Positions 53,746-63,900 of a DNA stretch of 64,000 nucleotides are shown here, piece after piece (the first letter of the stretch is position 1; the number at the start of each line of letters is the position of its first letter). The stretch covers positions 273,835 to 337,834 of the forward strand of contig NZ_JAAVUW010000008.1 in the NCBI RefSeq assembly GCF_018449605.1, written 5' to 3'. The DNA is from Luteibacter sp. dw_328 (GTDB lineage: Bacteria > Pseudomonadota > Gammaproteobacteria > Xanthomonadales > Rhodanobacteraceae). Position numbers and translations under genes: made by a program. The notes under the pieces are model-generated. The model was not told the DNA's origin. It saw only the letters and a list, made by a program, of their open reading frames with translations, and ran no database searches.

Positions 53746-54964
53746 GGGCATCCTCCTTGATCGGGGCGGTCGGGGTCGCCGCTGCCTTCGTCGATGCGGC
53801 TGCCGGCGCGGGCGCGGACGCTACCCTTGCAGGTGCGGCAGTCACAGGCTTCGCCATCAACGCCTTCGCCTGCATGTAGAAGCGTTCCTTGCCGGACGTG
53901 GGATCCGTCTGGATGGTGCCCTGGAAGCTCGGCTCGGCAATGCTGCGCGCTCCCTTGAGCGCGTCGATGAGGCGGGCCGCTTGCGGGCTCTGGCCCTGAA
54001 AGCCGATCTGACCCGTGGCATTGAGCGTGAAGCGCTCCAGCCAGGTGTCGTCGGGCAGCCGATGGGTGAGTTCGTCGAGTACCGGCAGGATCGAAGGAGA
54101 CTCACTCTTGCGACGGACGAGGAAGCCCGAGGCGCCCGCGCTATCCATAAGACGTTGACGCAGGGCCTTCACCCGCTGTGCATCGGACTGCATGGCATCG
54201 ACGTCGGCACGCATGGTTTCGAGCGCGACGTTTCGATTGTGCAGCCATGCGCCCATGGCGCCAAACAGCAGGAGCACGATGGCCGCAACCAGGGCGAGGT
54301 TCAATCGGCGTCGACGATCCACGCGGCGCGGCGCACGCGCAGGCGGCAACAGATCGACACCGGCCAGTCCGTAGCCCTGGGGGACATCGACGCGATCGGG
54401 GGCAACCCGCAAGGCCGCGAGTTCGTCGAGAAGCGGATCGAGGGAGGCACGTGGCGTGGCGGCGAGCTCGGCAACGAAGCGGCCCTCCGGGCCACCTTCG
54501 CCCAGTTCGCGCACGCCGAAGTGGATGTCCTCAGCGCGGAAGGGTGTCTGCCGGTCGATGTCGTAGCCGACCACCTGACGCAGGTTGTCGCGTGCGGCGA
54601 CCGGCAGCACCAGACGACGCCGGAGCACCTGGGCGGCCGGCATGAGCAAAGCGATACGGCGATCGGCGGGATCGCACTCGTCCAGGGCACGCGCCAGCAG
54701 GGCGGCACGGTGTTCGGCGGTGTCGGCGTCGAAGGCGTCCGCGATGGACAGACTTTCGCCGGCGCGACGAAGCTGCCAGACGTCGTCGCCGCGTTCGAGG
54801 ACATACCAGCGCTCGCCACCGGCGAAGGCCTGTCGCCAGCGTACCGGCAGCAGCGCCGACAACTCGCCACCCCACCAGCGCAGAAAGCCCGGCAGCACGC
54901 TGCCGCGCCAGGCACGGCGCAGGCGGTCGAGCTGAAGCTGGGAGGCATCCTGCAAAGCGGTCAT
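53726..54964 (-). CDS. gspL: Type II secretion protein GspL (XpsL)
   Basis: A 412-residue protein: a cytoplasmic actin-like domain that recruits the GspE ATPase (about 1-215), one membrane span (LALVAAIVLLLFGAMGAWL, about 222-240), and a periplasmic domain contacting GspM. The C-terminus is Ala/Pro-rich. The gene overlaps gspK and gspM by short stretches, as in a tightly packed operon. Confidence 0.88.
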   Translation of the reverse strand: MTALQDASQLQLDRLRRAWRGSVLPGFLRWWGGELSALLPVRWRQAFAGGERWYVLERGDDVWQLRRAGESLSIADAFDADTAEHRAALLARALDECDPADRRIALLMPAAQVLRRRLVLPVAARDNLRQVVGYDIDRQTPFRAEDIHFGVRELGEGGPEGRFVAELAATPRASLDPLLDELAALRVAPDRVDVPQGYGLAGVDLLPPARAPRRVDRRRRLNLALVAAIVLLLFGAMGAWLHNRNVALETMRADVDAMQSDAQRVKALRQRLMDSAGASGFLVRRKSESPSILPVLDELTHRLPDDTWLERFTLNATGQIGFQGQSPQAARLIDALKGARSIAEPSFQGTIQTDPTSGKERFYMQAKALMAKPVTAAPARVASAPAPAAASTKAAATPTAPIKEDARAHEAR

Positions 54965-55815
54965 TCAACATCTCCTTCGCGCCAACGCAATATCGCGTAG
55001 GGCTGGTTACCGGATCTTATCCCACGCAGTCGGACGGTCGATGTAAGGAAACTCCGAGTTCCGTCGTCAAGGATGGCCTCCGCACGTATCGTGTGCGTGA
55101 CACCGTTGCCCCCGGCGACCGACGCACCGTTGGCCTGCCCGCGGGTGGCCAGGATGGCCTGGGCACCCGCCTCGCCAAGTCCGGGAATCGAAGCCAGTGC
55201 GAGCGGCTGGGCGTGCTCGGTGTTCGGTCGCTCGCGACCGGACCAGATCGTCAGGACGGGCGCGACGGCGGTCCAGATGGCCGGATCCATGCCGAGCACC
55301 ATGCGCGCCTCCTCCACCGTGGCGAAGGGCCCGTTGCGTGGCCCGTACCCGAGGCCCGCTGCTTCGTACTGGGGCTTCTTCGCGCCGTTGGGCGAAGCGG
55401 CATCGCCGGGGCGGCGCCAGTCCTGGACGGCGGCGGAAAGGCTCTTCGCCTTGTCGTCGTTGGCGCCGGCCGCCTTGAACAAGCCGGTCAGCACCTGGTC
55501 GGAGGCGGCGTTGAGGTCCACCTTGCCGTCTTCATCGACGACAGTGATGTTGACCTTGGCGTCATCGAACTCGAACACATAAGGGCGTCCGTCGGCAATC
55601 CAGCGCCCGTCGGGGTCGGTCGTCTGTAAACCCTCGATGGCGCGGACCATGCCTGCCTCCGCGGCATAGTGGGCACGCGTCTGGGCGAACTGGTAGCGCG
55701 CTTGCAAGCCCTCGGTTCGCGCCAGTGCGGCGAACCCGCCAAGCATGATGGCCAACAACGTGCAGCCCCACAGGACGATAAGCAGCGCGACACCTCGGTT
55801 GCGTTCACGATTCAT
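54961..55815 (-). CDS. gspK: Type II secretion minor pseudopilin GspK (XpsK)
   Basis: A 284-residue minor pseudopilin. It starts with a pre-pilin-type leader (RNRGVALLIVLWG) without the usual Glu5, as is normal for GspK at the pseudopilus tip. The large globular domain contains GLFKAAGANDDKA and an ASIPGLGEAGAQAIL helix-hairpin segment typical of GspK. It overlaps gspJ and gspL by four bases each. Confidence 0.9.
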   Translation of the reverse strand: MNRERNRGVALLIVLWGCTLLAIMLGGFAALARTEGLQARYQFAQTRAHYAAEAGMVRAIEGLQTTDPDGRWIADGRPYVFEFDDAKVNITVVDEDGKVDLNAASDQVLTGLFKAAGANDDKAKSLSAAVQDWRRPGDAASPNGAKKPQYEAAGLGYGPRNGPFATVEEARMVLGMDPAIWTAVAPVLTIWSGRERPNTEHAQPLALASIPGLGEAGAQAILATRGQANGASVAGGNGVTHTIRAEAILDDGTRSFLTSTVRLRGIRSGNQPYAILRWREGDVE

Positions 55816-56477
55816 CGAATCACCGGCCCGCGTGTGCCACGCGTCAGCGACAGACCGTTCCGCGATGCCGACGCGTCGATGCGGATGGGTGCGACGAGGG
55901 TCGGAAAGGTCACGTTGCCGCCGACATCGAGTTCGATGCGAACCAGCGACGGCGTGCGCCGCCCGTCATCCCAGCTGTCCTGCCAGTCGCCAGGGCGGTT
56001 CTGATCGTCCATGCCACGATATGAGATCGAGCCCTTGCGAATGCCACGAAGAAGGACTTCGGGCTCGCCGATCGGCTGCGGCGCTCCGCCATCCGGAGGC
56101 AACATCGCAAGAGTCACTTCGAGGCGATAACTCTGACGGCCATCGTCGACCAGCGAGACCGTCTGTAATTGCGGGCCGAGTTTCGACAGGTAACCCGGCA
56201 TCGGGGCGACATACCGCAGCGTGCGCGAGGTACCGGAAAACACGATCGGATCGCCATCGTCGGTCTCGTCGAACGGCACGGCGAGCGCCTGGGCCAGTTC
56301 GCTGCGAAGAAACGTTTGCGCGGAACGGATCTCATCCATGCGCTCGATGGCCTGGTCGCCGCTACGGACGATGCGCGACGCCGTGCTGATGCCCGAGTAG
56401 ACCCCGAGCAACACGATGGTCAGCAACGCCAGCGCCGCGAGCACTTCCATAAGGCTAAAACCGGCCGCGCGCCTCAC
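55812..56477 (-). CDS. gspJ: Type II secretion minor pseudopilin GspJ (XpsJ)
   Basis: A 221-residue pseudopilin with a prepilin-like N-terminus (AAGFSLMEVLAALALL), with cleavage before Phe and Glu at position 5. The globular domain has the RTLRYVAPMPGYL and VLLRGIRKGSISY segments. Part of the tip complex with GspI and GspK. Overlaps gspK and gspI by four bases each. Confidence 0.9.
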   Translation of the reverse strand: MRRAAGFSLMEVLAALALLTIVLLGVYSGISTASRIVRSGDQAIERMDEIRSAQTFLRSELAQALAVPFDETDDGDPIVFSGTSRTLRYVAPMPGYLSKLGPQLQTVSLVDDGRQSYRLEVTLAMLPPDGGAPQPIGEPEVLLRGIRKGSISYRGMDDQNRPGDWQDSWDDGRRTPSLVRIELDVGGNVTFPTLVAPIRIDASASRNGLSLTRGTRGPVIR

Positions 56478-56890
56478 GGTGAGCCGTCCGTGTTCGCGCC
56501 ACCCATGCGCAGCGTTGAAAACCGCGCGTGCCGCTCGTTGTCGGCCACACCCCAGCTGACATCCAGATCCAGCCGATACACGCGGCTGGCGGTGCCGTCC
56601 GCCGGAGGTTTCACATCGGGGGTGACATAGCGCGTGACGTTCATGTGCCAGCGGTAGGTATCGTCGAAGCGCCCTTCGCTATCGCCTTCGCGCAGCGGCT
56701 CCATGACGAAGGCACCGTCAAGTAGCGTGCGCGCGCGCAGCGCCGCCTGGGTGCGTTCATTAGCGCGTGCCGTGAGGCTCATGGAACTGCCCGCAACCTG
56801 CATGAGCGCCGCGAAGGCGATCGCCAGGATGGCAATGGCGGCGATGATCTCGAGCAGGCTGAACCCGCGTTGGCGACCGGGATAGCTCAC
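56474..56890 (-). CDS. gspI: Type II secretion minor pseudopilin GspI (XpsI)
   Basis: A 138-residue pseudopilin. The start is the GTG at 56890, which overlaps the gspH stop, rather than the longer frame to 56944. The prepilin motif is RGFSLLEIIAAIAIL. The small globular domain ends with DNERHARFSTLRMGG. It is the GspI partner of the J-K tip complex. Confidence 0.9.
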   Translation of the reverse strand: MSYPGRQRGFSLLEIIAAIAILAIAFAALMQVAGSSMSLTARANERTQAALRARTLLDGAFVMEPLREGDSEGRFDDTYRWHMNVTRYVTPDVKPPADGTASRVYRLDLDVSWGVADNERHARFSTLRMGGANTDGSP

Positions 56891-57327
56891 TTCGAATCCA
56901 CGACGCTGACGGCACCCGTGAGCCAGGCGACGTTGACGTGCCATTCCCGTTGCCCACGCGTCAGCGTAACGCGACCACCCGTCGAACTGCCGTCGGGGAA
57001 GAAGCGGATGCGTCCGGTGGTGGCGTTCGCCTGGTCCTCGCGCGCACTTGTGATCGAGACGCGCATATCCTTCGGAAGGGTGACCAACGACTTGCCCGGC
57101 GGTTTGTATGTCGATGCCGACGTGTCCACCTCGAGGGCGAGGCTTTCGCCTTTGACGATCGACTGCGCACGGGTCCAGCGCAAGGCAGCAGCGAGCTCGC
57201 CACTGGCCGCATTCACGCGTGCGCTGGCGAGCCCCTGGGTAATAGGAATGGACACTGCCGCCGCCGCGATCGCGATGAGCAGGATCACGGCCAGCATTTC
57301 GAACAGCGTAAATCCGCGCGTATGCAT
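56887..57327 (-). CDS. gspH: Type II secretion pseudopilin GspH (XpsH)
   Basis: A 146-residue minor pseudopilin starting at the ATG at 57327. Prepilin motif RGFTLFEMLAVILLI with cleavage before Phe and Glu5 present. The globular part includes RWTRAQSIVKGESLALEVD and IRFFPDGSSTGGRVTL, the GspH-type beta domain. It lies 16 bases after gspG. Confidence 0.9.
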   Translation of the reverse strand: MHTRGFTLFEMLAVILLIAIAAAAVSIPITQGLASARVNAASGELAAALRWTRAQSIVKGESLALEVDTSASTYKPPGKSLVTLPKDMRVSITSAREDQANATTGRIRFFPDGSSTGGRVTLTRGQREWHVNVAWLTGAVSVVDSK

Positions 57328-57343
57328 GGCCGTGCCGGGTCGC

Positions 57344-57769
57344 TTACTGCCAGTTGCCGTAGTCGGCGGAATAGCCCTCGCCGCCGGACTTGCCGTCCTG
57401 ACCATAGAACACGAGGTCGAAGCTGCCGTGTTCGCCCGGGTAGCGATAGCCGAACGGATGGCCCCACGGATCCTTCAGGTCCGACTCCTTCGCGTAAGGA
57501 CCCTGCCAGTTCTGTGCATCGGCGGGCTTGGCGACAAGGTCGCCCAGATCGTGCGGCGGCGCGCCGTTATCGAGCGCGTAGTTTTCGACCTTCTGGCCCA
57601 GGGTGACGACCTGGGCCTTGCCCGCGCCGTACTTGCCCTTGTCGACGTTCTTGCCCACCTGGGTCACGACGATGGCGCCGATGATGCCGATCAGGACGAT
57701 GACGGCGAGCATTTCGAGCAGCGTGAAGCCACGGGAGAGGCGGGGTCGAAGCGTACGTGTCGCGCGCAT
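57344..57769 (-). CDS. gspG: Type II secretion major pseudopilin GspG (XpsG)
   Basis: A 141-residue major pseudopilin, the main subunit of the secretion pseudopilus. Prepilin motif SRGFTLLEMLAVIVLIG, then KVENYALDNG, the LKDPWGHPFGYRYPG loop and the C-terminal Asp-rich calcium-binding region (YGQDGKSGGEG), all as in the family. Confidence 0.95.
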   Translation of the reverse strand: MRATRTLRPRLSRGFTLLEMLAVIVLIGIIGAIVVTQVGKNVDKGKYGAGKAQVVTLGQKVENYALDNGAPPHDLGDLVAKPADAQNWQGPYAKESDLKDPWGHPFGYRYPGEHGSFDLVFYGQDGKSGGEGYSADYGNWQ

Positions 57770-57795
57770 GGCAGAGCTCCTTGGAACGAATACGG

Positions 57796-59013
57796 TCAGT
57801 TGATGTTGCTGGTAAGGCTGAGCAGAGGCAGCAGGATCGCCGCCATGATGAAAGCGACCATGACGGTCATGACGATGGTGAGTGCCGGGACCAGCGCCGC
57901 CAACAGGCGATCGATGGCGCGCTTGGCTTCGACATCGAAGGTATCGGCGACCTTGAGCAGCATGGTATCGAGCGCGCCGGCCTCTTCGCCGACCTGGATC
58001 ATCTGCAGCGCAAGGCGGGGGAAGCGCTCTGTCTGGGCGAGGGAGCTGCCGAGACCGGCGCCGCCCTTGACACGTTCAGCGGCCTGTTCGAGCGCCAGGT
58101 CGAGCGCGCGGTTGCCGGTGACCTGGCGTGCGATGGCCAAGGACGAAAGCAAGGGCACGCCGTTCTTCAGCAGGGTACCCAGGGTGCGTGCGATACGTGC
58201 GGTCTCGACCTTGAGTAACAACGGCCCGGATACCCGCATGGTGAGCAGGCGCGCGTGGAAGGCCAGCTTCGCGTCGGGATCACGAAGGCGCAGGCGGATG
58301 AAGACGCCCAGGACGAAGAGCGCGAGGCCAAGCGCCCACCACCAGTCACTGATCACCGTACCCAGGGCGAGCACGACCTTGGTGATGAGTGGGATCGGCA
58401 CCTGCATGTCGGCGAAGATCGGCACGAACTGCGGCACGACGTAAGCCAGCAACAGCACCAGTGAACCGAGCACGCCGACCATCAGGAAGGCGGGATAGAT
58501 CAGCGCGTTGATAATGCTGCCGCGGAGCGCCTGTGCCCGTTCCAGGTAGTCGGCCAGGCGGCGCAGCGTTTCGTCGAGCGAGCCACCGGCTTCGCCCGCC
58601 CGCACGAGGCTGATATAGAGACGCGGGAAGACCCCGTTCTCTTCGTCGAGTGCCGTGGACAAAGTCGTTCCGCCGCGGACGCGGTCACGCACGCGCTCGA
58701 CGAGGTTCTTCGCACGCTCGCCTTCGGGAAGGTCGAGCAGGATGCCAAGCGCACGATCCAGTGGCTGGCCGGCGCTGAGCAGGGTGGCGAGCTGGTGAGT
58801 GAACTGGGCGAGCTGATCCCCGGTGAACACCCCCTTGCGAAACAACGCCGCGAATCCGCCACCGCTCGCCGCGCCGTCGGCGGGTGCGGCTTCCAACGGC
58901 GTGTGGCCCTGATCCTGGAGGCGCGCAACCACGTCTTCAACGGACGCAGCTTCCATCCTGCCGGTGAGCGCTTCGCCGGCGGCACTGATAGCTCGGTAAC
59001 GGAACTGGCTCAT
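57796..59013 (-). CDS. gspF: Type II secretion inner-membrane platform protein GspF (XpsF)
   Basis: A 405-residue polytopic protein of the T2SF family. Two copies of the cytoplasmic domain are separated by membrane spans: the first contains the FTHQLATLLSAGQPLDRAL segment, the second VETARIARTLGTLLKNGVPLL. Three membrane helices are visible, the last at the C-terminus. It anchors GspE and transmits ATPase motion to the pseudopilus. Eight bases follow gspE. Confidence 0.95.
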   Translation of the reverse strand: MSQFRYRAISAAGEALTGRMEAASVEDVVARLQDQGHTPLEAAPADGAASGGGFAALFRKGVFTGDQLAQFTHQLATLLSAGQPLDRALGILLDLPEGERAKNLVERVRDRVRGGTTLSTALDEENGVFPRLYISLVRAGEAGGSLDETLRRLADYLERAQALRGSIINALIYPAFLMVGVLGSLVLLLAYVVPQFVPIFADMQVPIPLITKVVLALGTVISDWWWALGLALFVLGVFIRLRLRDPDAKLAFHARLLTMRVSGPLLLKVETARIARTLGTLLKNGVPLLSSLAIARQVTGNRALDLALEQAAERVKGGAGLGSSLAQTERFPRLALQMIQVGEEAGALDTMLLKVADTFDVEAKRAIDRLLAALVPALTIVMTVMVAFIMAAILLPLLSLTSNIN

Positions 59014-59021
59014 GGGAGGGC

Positions 59022-60746
59022 CTAGGATTCCTGGGTGACGCGAAGGACTTCTTCGATCGTGGTAACACCGGCCACCGCCTTGGCGAGGCCGTCTTCGTAC
59101 ATGGTGCGCATGCCCTCGGCCCGCGCCTGCCGTTCGATTTCGCCGGCATCGGAACGCTGCATCACGAGGCGACGAAGCGGATCACTCATGACGAGGAATT
59201 CCATGATCGCGCGACGGCCGCGGTAGCCGGTCGGGTTGGTCGCACTGGTTCCGGGCTTCCACAAGCGGATCGGCCGCTCGTCGGTGTACTTGTGCAGCTC
59301 GAACTGTTCAATCACCTCGGGCAGAGCCTCGTACGCGATCGCCGTTTCCGGATCCAGCCGGCGAACAAGGCGCTGGGCGAGGATGCCATTCACGGTCGAG
59401 CCAAGCAGATAATCTTCCACACCCATGTCGAGCAGGCGCGTGATGCCGCCCGACGCGCTGTTGGTATGCAGCGTGGACAGCACCAGATGCCCCGTCAGCG
59501 CCGACTGGATCGCGATGCGGCAGGTTTCGAGATCGCGCATTTCGCCGATCATGATGACGTCCGGATCCTGTCGGACGATGGAGCGAAGCGCACCGGTAAA
59601 GTCCAGGCCGATCTGCGGCTTGACTTGGATCTGGTTGATGCCTTCGATCTGGTACTCGACCGGATCTTCGACCGTGATGATCTTCACGTCCGGCGTATTG
59701 ATCTGTGACAGCGCGGTGTACAGCGTCGTCGTCTTGCCGGAGCCGGTCGGGCCGGTCACCAGCAGGATGCCGTGCGGGCGGTCGAGCACTTCGACGAAAC
59801 GATCGCGGAAGTTGTCGGTGAAGCCCAGCGAGGCGAAATCGAAAATGATCGATTCGCGATCGAGGATACGCATGACCACCGATTCGCCGAAGCTGGTCGG
59901 CACCGTGGACACGCGCAGGTCCAGCTCCTTGCCTTGCACGCGCAGCTGAATGCGGCCGTCCTGCGGTAGTCGCCGCTCCGCGATGTTGAGACGGGCCATG
60001 ATCTTCACGCGCGAAATGACCGCAGCGGTGGAACTCGACGGTGGCGCTTCCACTTCGTGCAGCACACCATCGATGCGGTAGCGGACCTTGAGGTGGTTCT
60101 CAAACGGCTCGATGTGCACGTCCGACGCCCGCTGTTCTACGGCGCGCTGGAGAATGAGGTTGACCAGGCGAATCACCGGCGCTTCGGAGGCGAGATCGCG
60201 CAGGTGCTCGACATCGTCCTCTTCGGCCGCGCTGCCATCCAGGCTCTCGACAATGCTGCCCATGGCAGAACGGCCCTGGCCGTAATAGCGCTCGATGAGT
60301 CCGTCGATCTCCGAACGCAGTCCCACCCGCAGGGGCAGGTCGCGACCCGTGGCGAGCCGGACAGCCTGCAACGGGTACGGGTCGGCGGGATCGGCAACCA
60401 GAAGCGCCAGACCGCCCTCGCCTTCGCGAACGGGAATGACGTGGTACTGCTTGAGGAAGCGAACCGACAGTTCGATATCGGCCGGGGGCAGGTCCGGGGC
60501 GTCTTTGGCTGCCAGCAGCGTCAGACCGAGCAATTCGGCCCAGGCATCGGCCAGATCGCGCTCCGACACCAGGCCAAGACGGGCCATCAACGAGGTAAGC
60601 GTACCCTCCGGCGTCTCGTCATGCAGGCGCCTGGCCCGCGCGAGGTCGGTGTCCTTAAGGCGGCCATGCGCCACCAGGTGCGCACAGACGTGAGCTTCTC
60701 CCGGTTCCCCGGTCAGCATATCCCTATGCTCAGTCATTGCAGACAT
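59022..60746 (-). CDS. gspE: Type II secretion ATPase GspE (XpsE), lacking the tetracysteine motif
   Basis: A 574-residue secretion ATPase that powers pseudopilus assembly. It has Walker A VTGPTGSGKTTT (about residue 333), the Asp box VEDPVEYQIEG, Walker B DVIMIGEMRDLET and the His box LHTNSASG. The region between RLDPETA and TGYRGR, where many GspE proteins have a CxxC...CxxC zinc site, contains no cysteines and is otherwise of similar length. The ATG at 60746 follows GAGGAAGG. It is the first gene of the eleven-gene operon. Confidence 0.95.
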   Translation of the reverse strand: MSAMTEHRDMLTGEPGEAHVCAHLVAHGRLKDTDLARARRLHDETPEGTLTSLMARLGLVSERDLADAWAELLGLTLLAAKDAPDLPPADIELSVRFLKQYHVIPVREGEGGLALLVADPADPYPLQAVRLATGRDLPLRVGLRSEIDGLIERYYGQGRSAMGSIVESLDGSAAEEDDVEHLRDLASEAPVIRLVNLILQRAVEQRASDVHIEPFENHLKVRYRIDGVLHEVEAPPSSSTAAVISRVKIMARLNIAERRLPQDGRIQLRVQGKELDLRVSTVPTSFGESVVMRILDRESIIFDFASLGFTDNFRDRFVEVLDRPHGILLVTGPTGSGKTTTLYTALSQINTPDVKIITVEDPVEYQIEGINQIQVKPQIGLDFTGALRSIVRQDPDVIMIGEMRDLETCRIAIQSALTGHLVLSTLHTNSASGGITRLLDMGVEDYLLGSTVNGILAQRLVRRLDPETAIAYEALPEVIEQFELHKYTDERPIRLWKPGTSATNPTGYRGRRAIMEFLVMSDPLRRLVMQRSDAGEIERQARAEGMRTMYEDGLAKAVAGVTTIEEVLRVTQES

Positions 60747-60875
60747 GCCTTCCTCACGGTCCGTTAAAGCGGTCGATCCACGCGATCGATCCAGACCACG
60801 CGGGCCGCTATTGGTAGCACATACCGTGCGTCGACGGCGACCGTGAATCCCGTGTTCCGCGACATGGCGCAACAA

Positions 60876-60905
60876 GCGAAAGCCGACGTCATCGCCGGCT
60901 TTCGC
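60876..60905 (-). terminator. Hairpin terminator between the adhesin and the secretion operon
   Basis: A perfect ten-base-pair inverted repeat (GCGAAAGCCG/CGGCTTTCGC) with a ten-base loop lies 38 bases beyond the adhesin stop on the minus strand. The run after the stem is only TTGTTG, so it may be a weak factor-independent terminator. Confidence 0.55.
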
Positions 60906-60942
60906 GCCCTTCGGGCTGACTCGTAGGATATCGCCGGGCTGA

Positions 60943-63900
60943 TTACCAGCCGATGCCTACACCGACACCTCCTGAAGTCTCACCGCCGCTGATCGCGGCG
61001 CCGAAGGTGAGAGTCGCCTTGGGACTGAGGCTGCGCGAGTAGCCAACCGACATCGCGCCTTGACCCTTGTACCCACCGACGCCCACGCCAAGCCGGTTGT
61101 CCCCGCTGACACCCTGGGTGCTGAACGCCATTTGCGACATCGCCGCACCCATGGCGCCTACCTTGTTCAGGCGGTCGTTGAGGTCGTTGAAGCGGTGGTC
61201 GACCTGGCTCTTGTACTCGTTGAAGGCCCCGCCGCTCACGACATCCCCGAACTTCTGGTCCGTGTACTGCTTGGCGCTGTTGAGGGTGGCGGCATCGCCC
61301 TGGTCGGAATAGGCCTTCGCAGTCGCCACGGCCTGATCCACCTGCCCGACATTGGCCCCGTCCGTGGGCGCGGTGCCGGCGGCGACGTTGGTGATGCGCC
61401 GTTCGGCGCCCACCGCACCCACCGACACCGTGTTGGCCTGGTCAGCGACCGACCCGGCGCCAAGGGCCACGCTGTTGGTCGCTGCCGCCGTCACCGTCGC
61501 TCCGTTGCCGACCGCCGTGCCGTTATCGGCGCCGACGCTGGCGTTGTTGCCAACCGCGATGTCCGTTGGGTCTTTCGCATAGCTGCCGGTACCGATCGCG
61601 ATGCCGTTGCCGGTCCCTGGCACGACGGCCTGGGCCGTCACCGGCGGCGCTGCCGCAGCAGCAGATACGACAGGCGCCACGGCGGCCGATGTGACAGCCG
61701 GTGTGACGGCGGCCGCCATGACGCCCGGACTGCTGACCGATGCCGGTGCTGCAGCGACCGCATCACGCCGAATCGGCGTCGTTCCGGTGCCGGAACCGCC
61801 TGCCGACTTCGATTCCAGACTGCCCACACGGCTGTTCAGCGATGTCAGGGCGCCGTCCAGCGCACCGACCGCGCCACCCACCGTACCGTACGAGCCCCCC
61901 TGCACCCGATAGACCGGGCCGACGAAGCCATTGGCGCCCATCGTTGCGCCACCACCCAGGGCCATCGCCATGGCGTTTCCCGCCACGTTCGAGCTGCCCG
62001 AGAAGGCGCTTGAGAGTGCCGTGTTCAACTGGCCGACGTTCACCGCGTCGTTGGTCTGCGTACCCGATGCCACATTGGTGATCTGGCGGTTGTTCCCCGC
62101 ACTGCCCACCGACACCGTATTGGCTCGCGTCGCAAGCGATCCGTTACCGAGCGCGACCGAATTGACGCCCAGGGCCCTGGCACTGTCGCCGATGGCCGTG
62201 GCACCCGCCGCTCCGGCATTGGCCGAGGCACCGATCGCCGTCGACGACTCTTTGCTCGCGGTGGCGAAGGCACCGTTGGCGGTCGACAGGTCGCCGCTCG
62301 CGCTGCTCCCCGCCCCGGTCGCGATGGCCAGTTGGCCCGTGGCGCTCGCATCGTCCGAGCCGTCGGCCGCGCCCGTCGCCGATACGTAGTGGCTGGCGCT
62401 GCTCACACTGTCGGACAGGGTATGCAGCTGCTGTACGTTGACGGCATCCGTACCCTGCACGCCCGCTGCGACATTGGTGATCTGCCGTTCGCTACCGCGA
62501 TCACCCACCGACACCGTATTCGCGCGGGTGGCGAGCGAGTTCGAACCCAGCGCGACGCTGTTCGCGCCCAAGGCGGTCGAGAAGTCACCCACCGCGACAC
62601 TGCTGGCACCGGATGCCCAGCTATTGATACCCAGCGCGGTAGCATTTCCGCCCGGCGCGTAGGCGAAGTAACCCAGCGCCGTGCTACCGACGCCCTCGGC
62701 AGCGGCCACGCCACCGAGCGCCGTGGCGTAATCCGCCGTGGCCTGCGCACCCGCGCCGAACGCGGCGGCACTGTCACCCGTCGCACCGGTATAGATCAGG
62801 CCCACACCCGGCAGGTTGCTCGGTCCACCGACGGCTACCGAGCCCGCACCCGAAGCCGTCGTCGATGTACCCACGGCCGTCGCGTAGTCGCCGGTGGCGT
62901 TGGCGACGGCACCCAGGGCCGTGGACTGTGCACCACTGGCGTAGGCGCCGACACCGACCGAGGTCGCTGCGAAGCCGCCTGCCTGGGAGCTTGCGCCAAC
63001 TGCCGTACCGCCGACGCCTGCGCTGGTCGCGCCGGTGTCGACGGGGTTGCCATTGCTGTCTGAGATAAGGGGGTTACCGTCCTCATCGACGGCATTGCCT
63101 CCGACCGCGACGCTGCCGGCACCCGTCGCCTGCGCACCCGCACCGAAGGCAGCGCTGTTCATTCCACTGGCGGTGCTGCCGTAACCGTTCGCCGTGGCGA
63201 ACTGGTTCACCGCATTGGCGCCCGCACCCGTCGCCGTCGCACCGGTACCCGACGCGAAAGCGCCCGACCCCGCCGCCGTGGCCAAATCACCCACCGCCTG
63301 CGCATCGTCGCTACCGTCGTTAAGGCCGTTCGCCTTGAAGTAGTGGCTGGCGTCGATTACGCCACCCGCCACGGCATCGAGCTGGCCCTTGTTCACCGCA
63401 TCCGTGGTTTCGGTACCTGCGGCGACGTTGGTGATCTGACGCTCGCTACCCGCACTGCCTACCGAGACGGCGTTCGCGCGGTCAGCCAGTGAACCGGCAC
63501 CGAGGGCGACCGAATTTGCCGCCGACGCGTAGGATGACTCGCCGATGGCCGTGCTACTCGCACCTTCGGCCTGCGCAACGGCGCCATACGCAGCGCTGTT
63601 CTGCCCCGTGGCGACGCTGCCGTAACCCGTCGCTGTCGCGTTGACGCCCGTCGCTACCGCACCACTACCGGTCGCCGTGGCACCATCAGCGCCGGCGAGA
63701 GCACCGGAACCCGAAGCCGTTGCGTACTGGCCAGTTGCTTGCGCATCGTCGCTGCCGTCGTTCAGACCGTTCGCCTTGAAGTAGCGCGTGGCGCCACTCA
63801 CCGACGAATCGAGCTGGCCCTTGTTCACCGCATCGGTGTCTTCCGTTCCTGCGGCAACGTTCGCGATCTGCCGTTCATGGCCTGCGGTGCCTACCGACAC

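Noticed and set aside
52373..60746. Apparent absence of gspC from the secretion operon
   Set aside because: In the Xanthomonas-type cluster the GspC role is filled by XpsN, which is present at 52373-53146.
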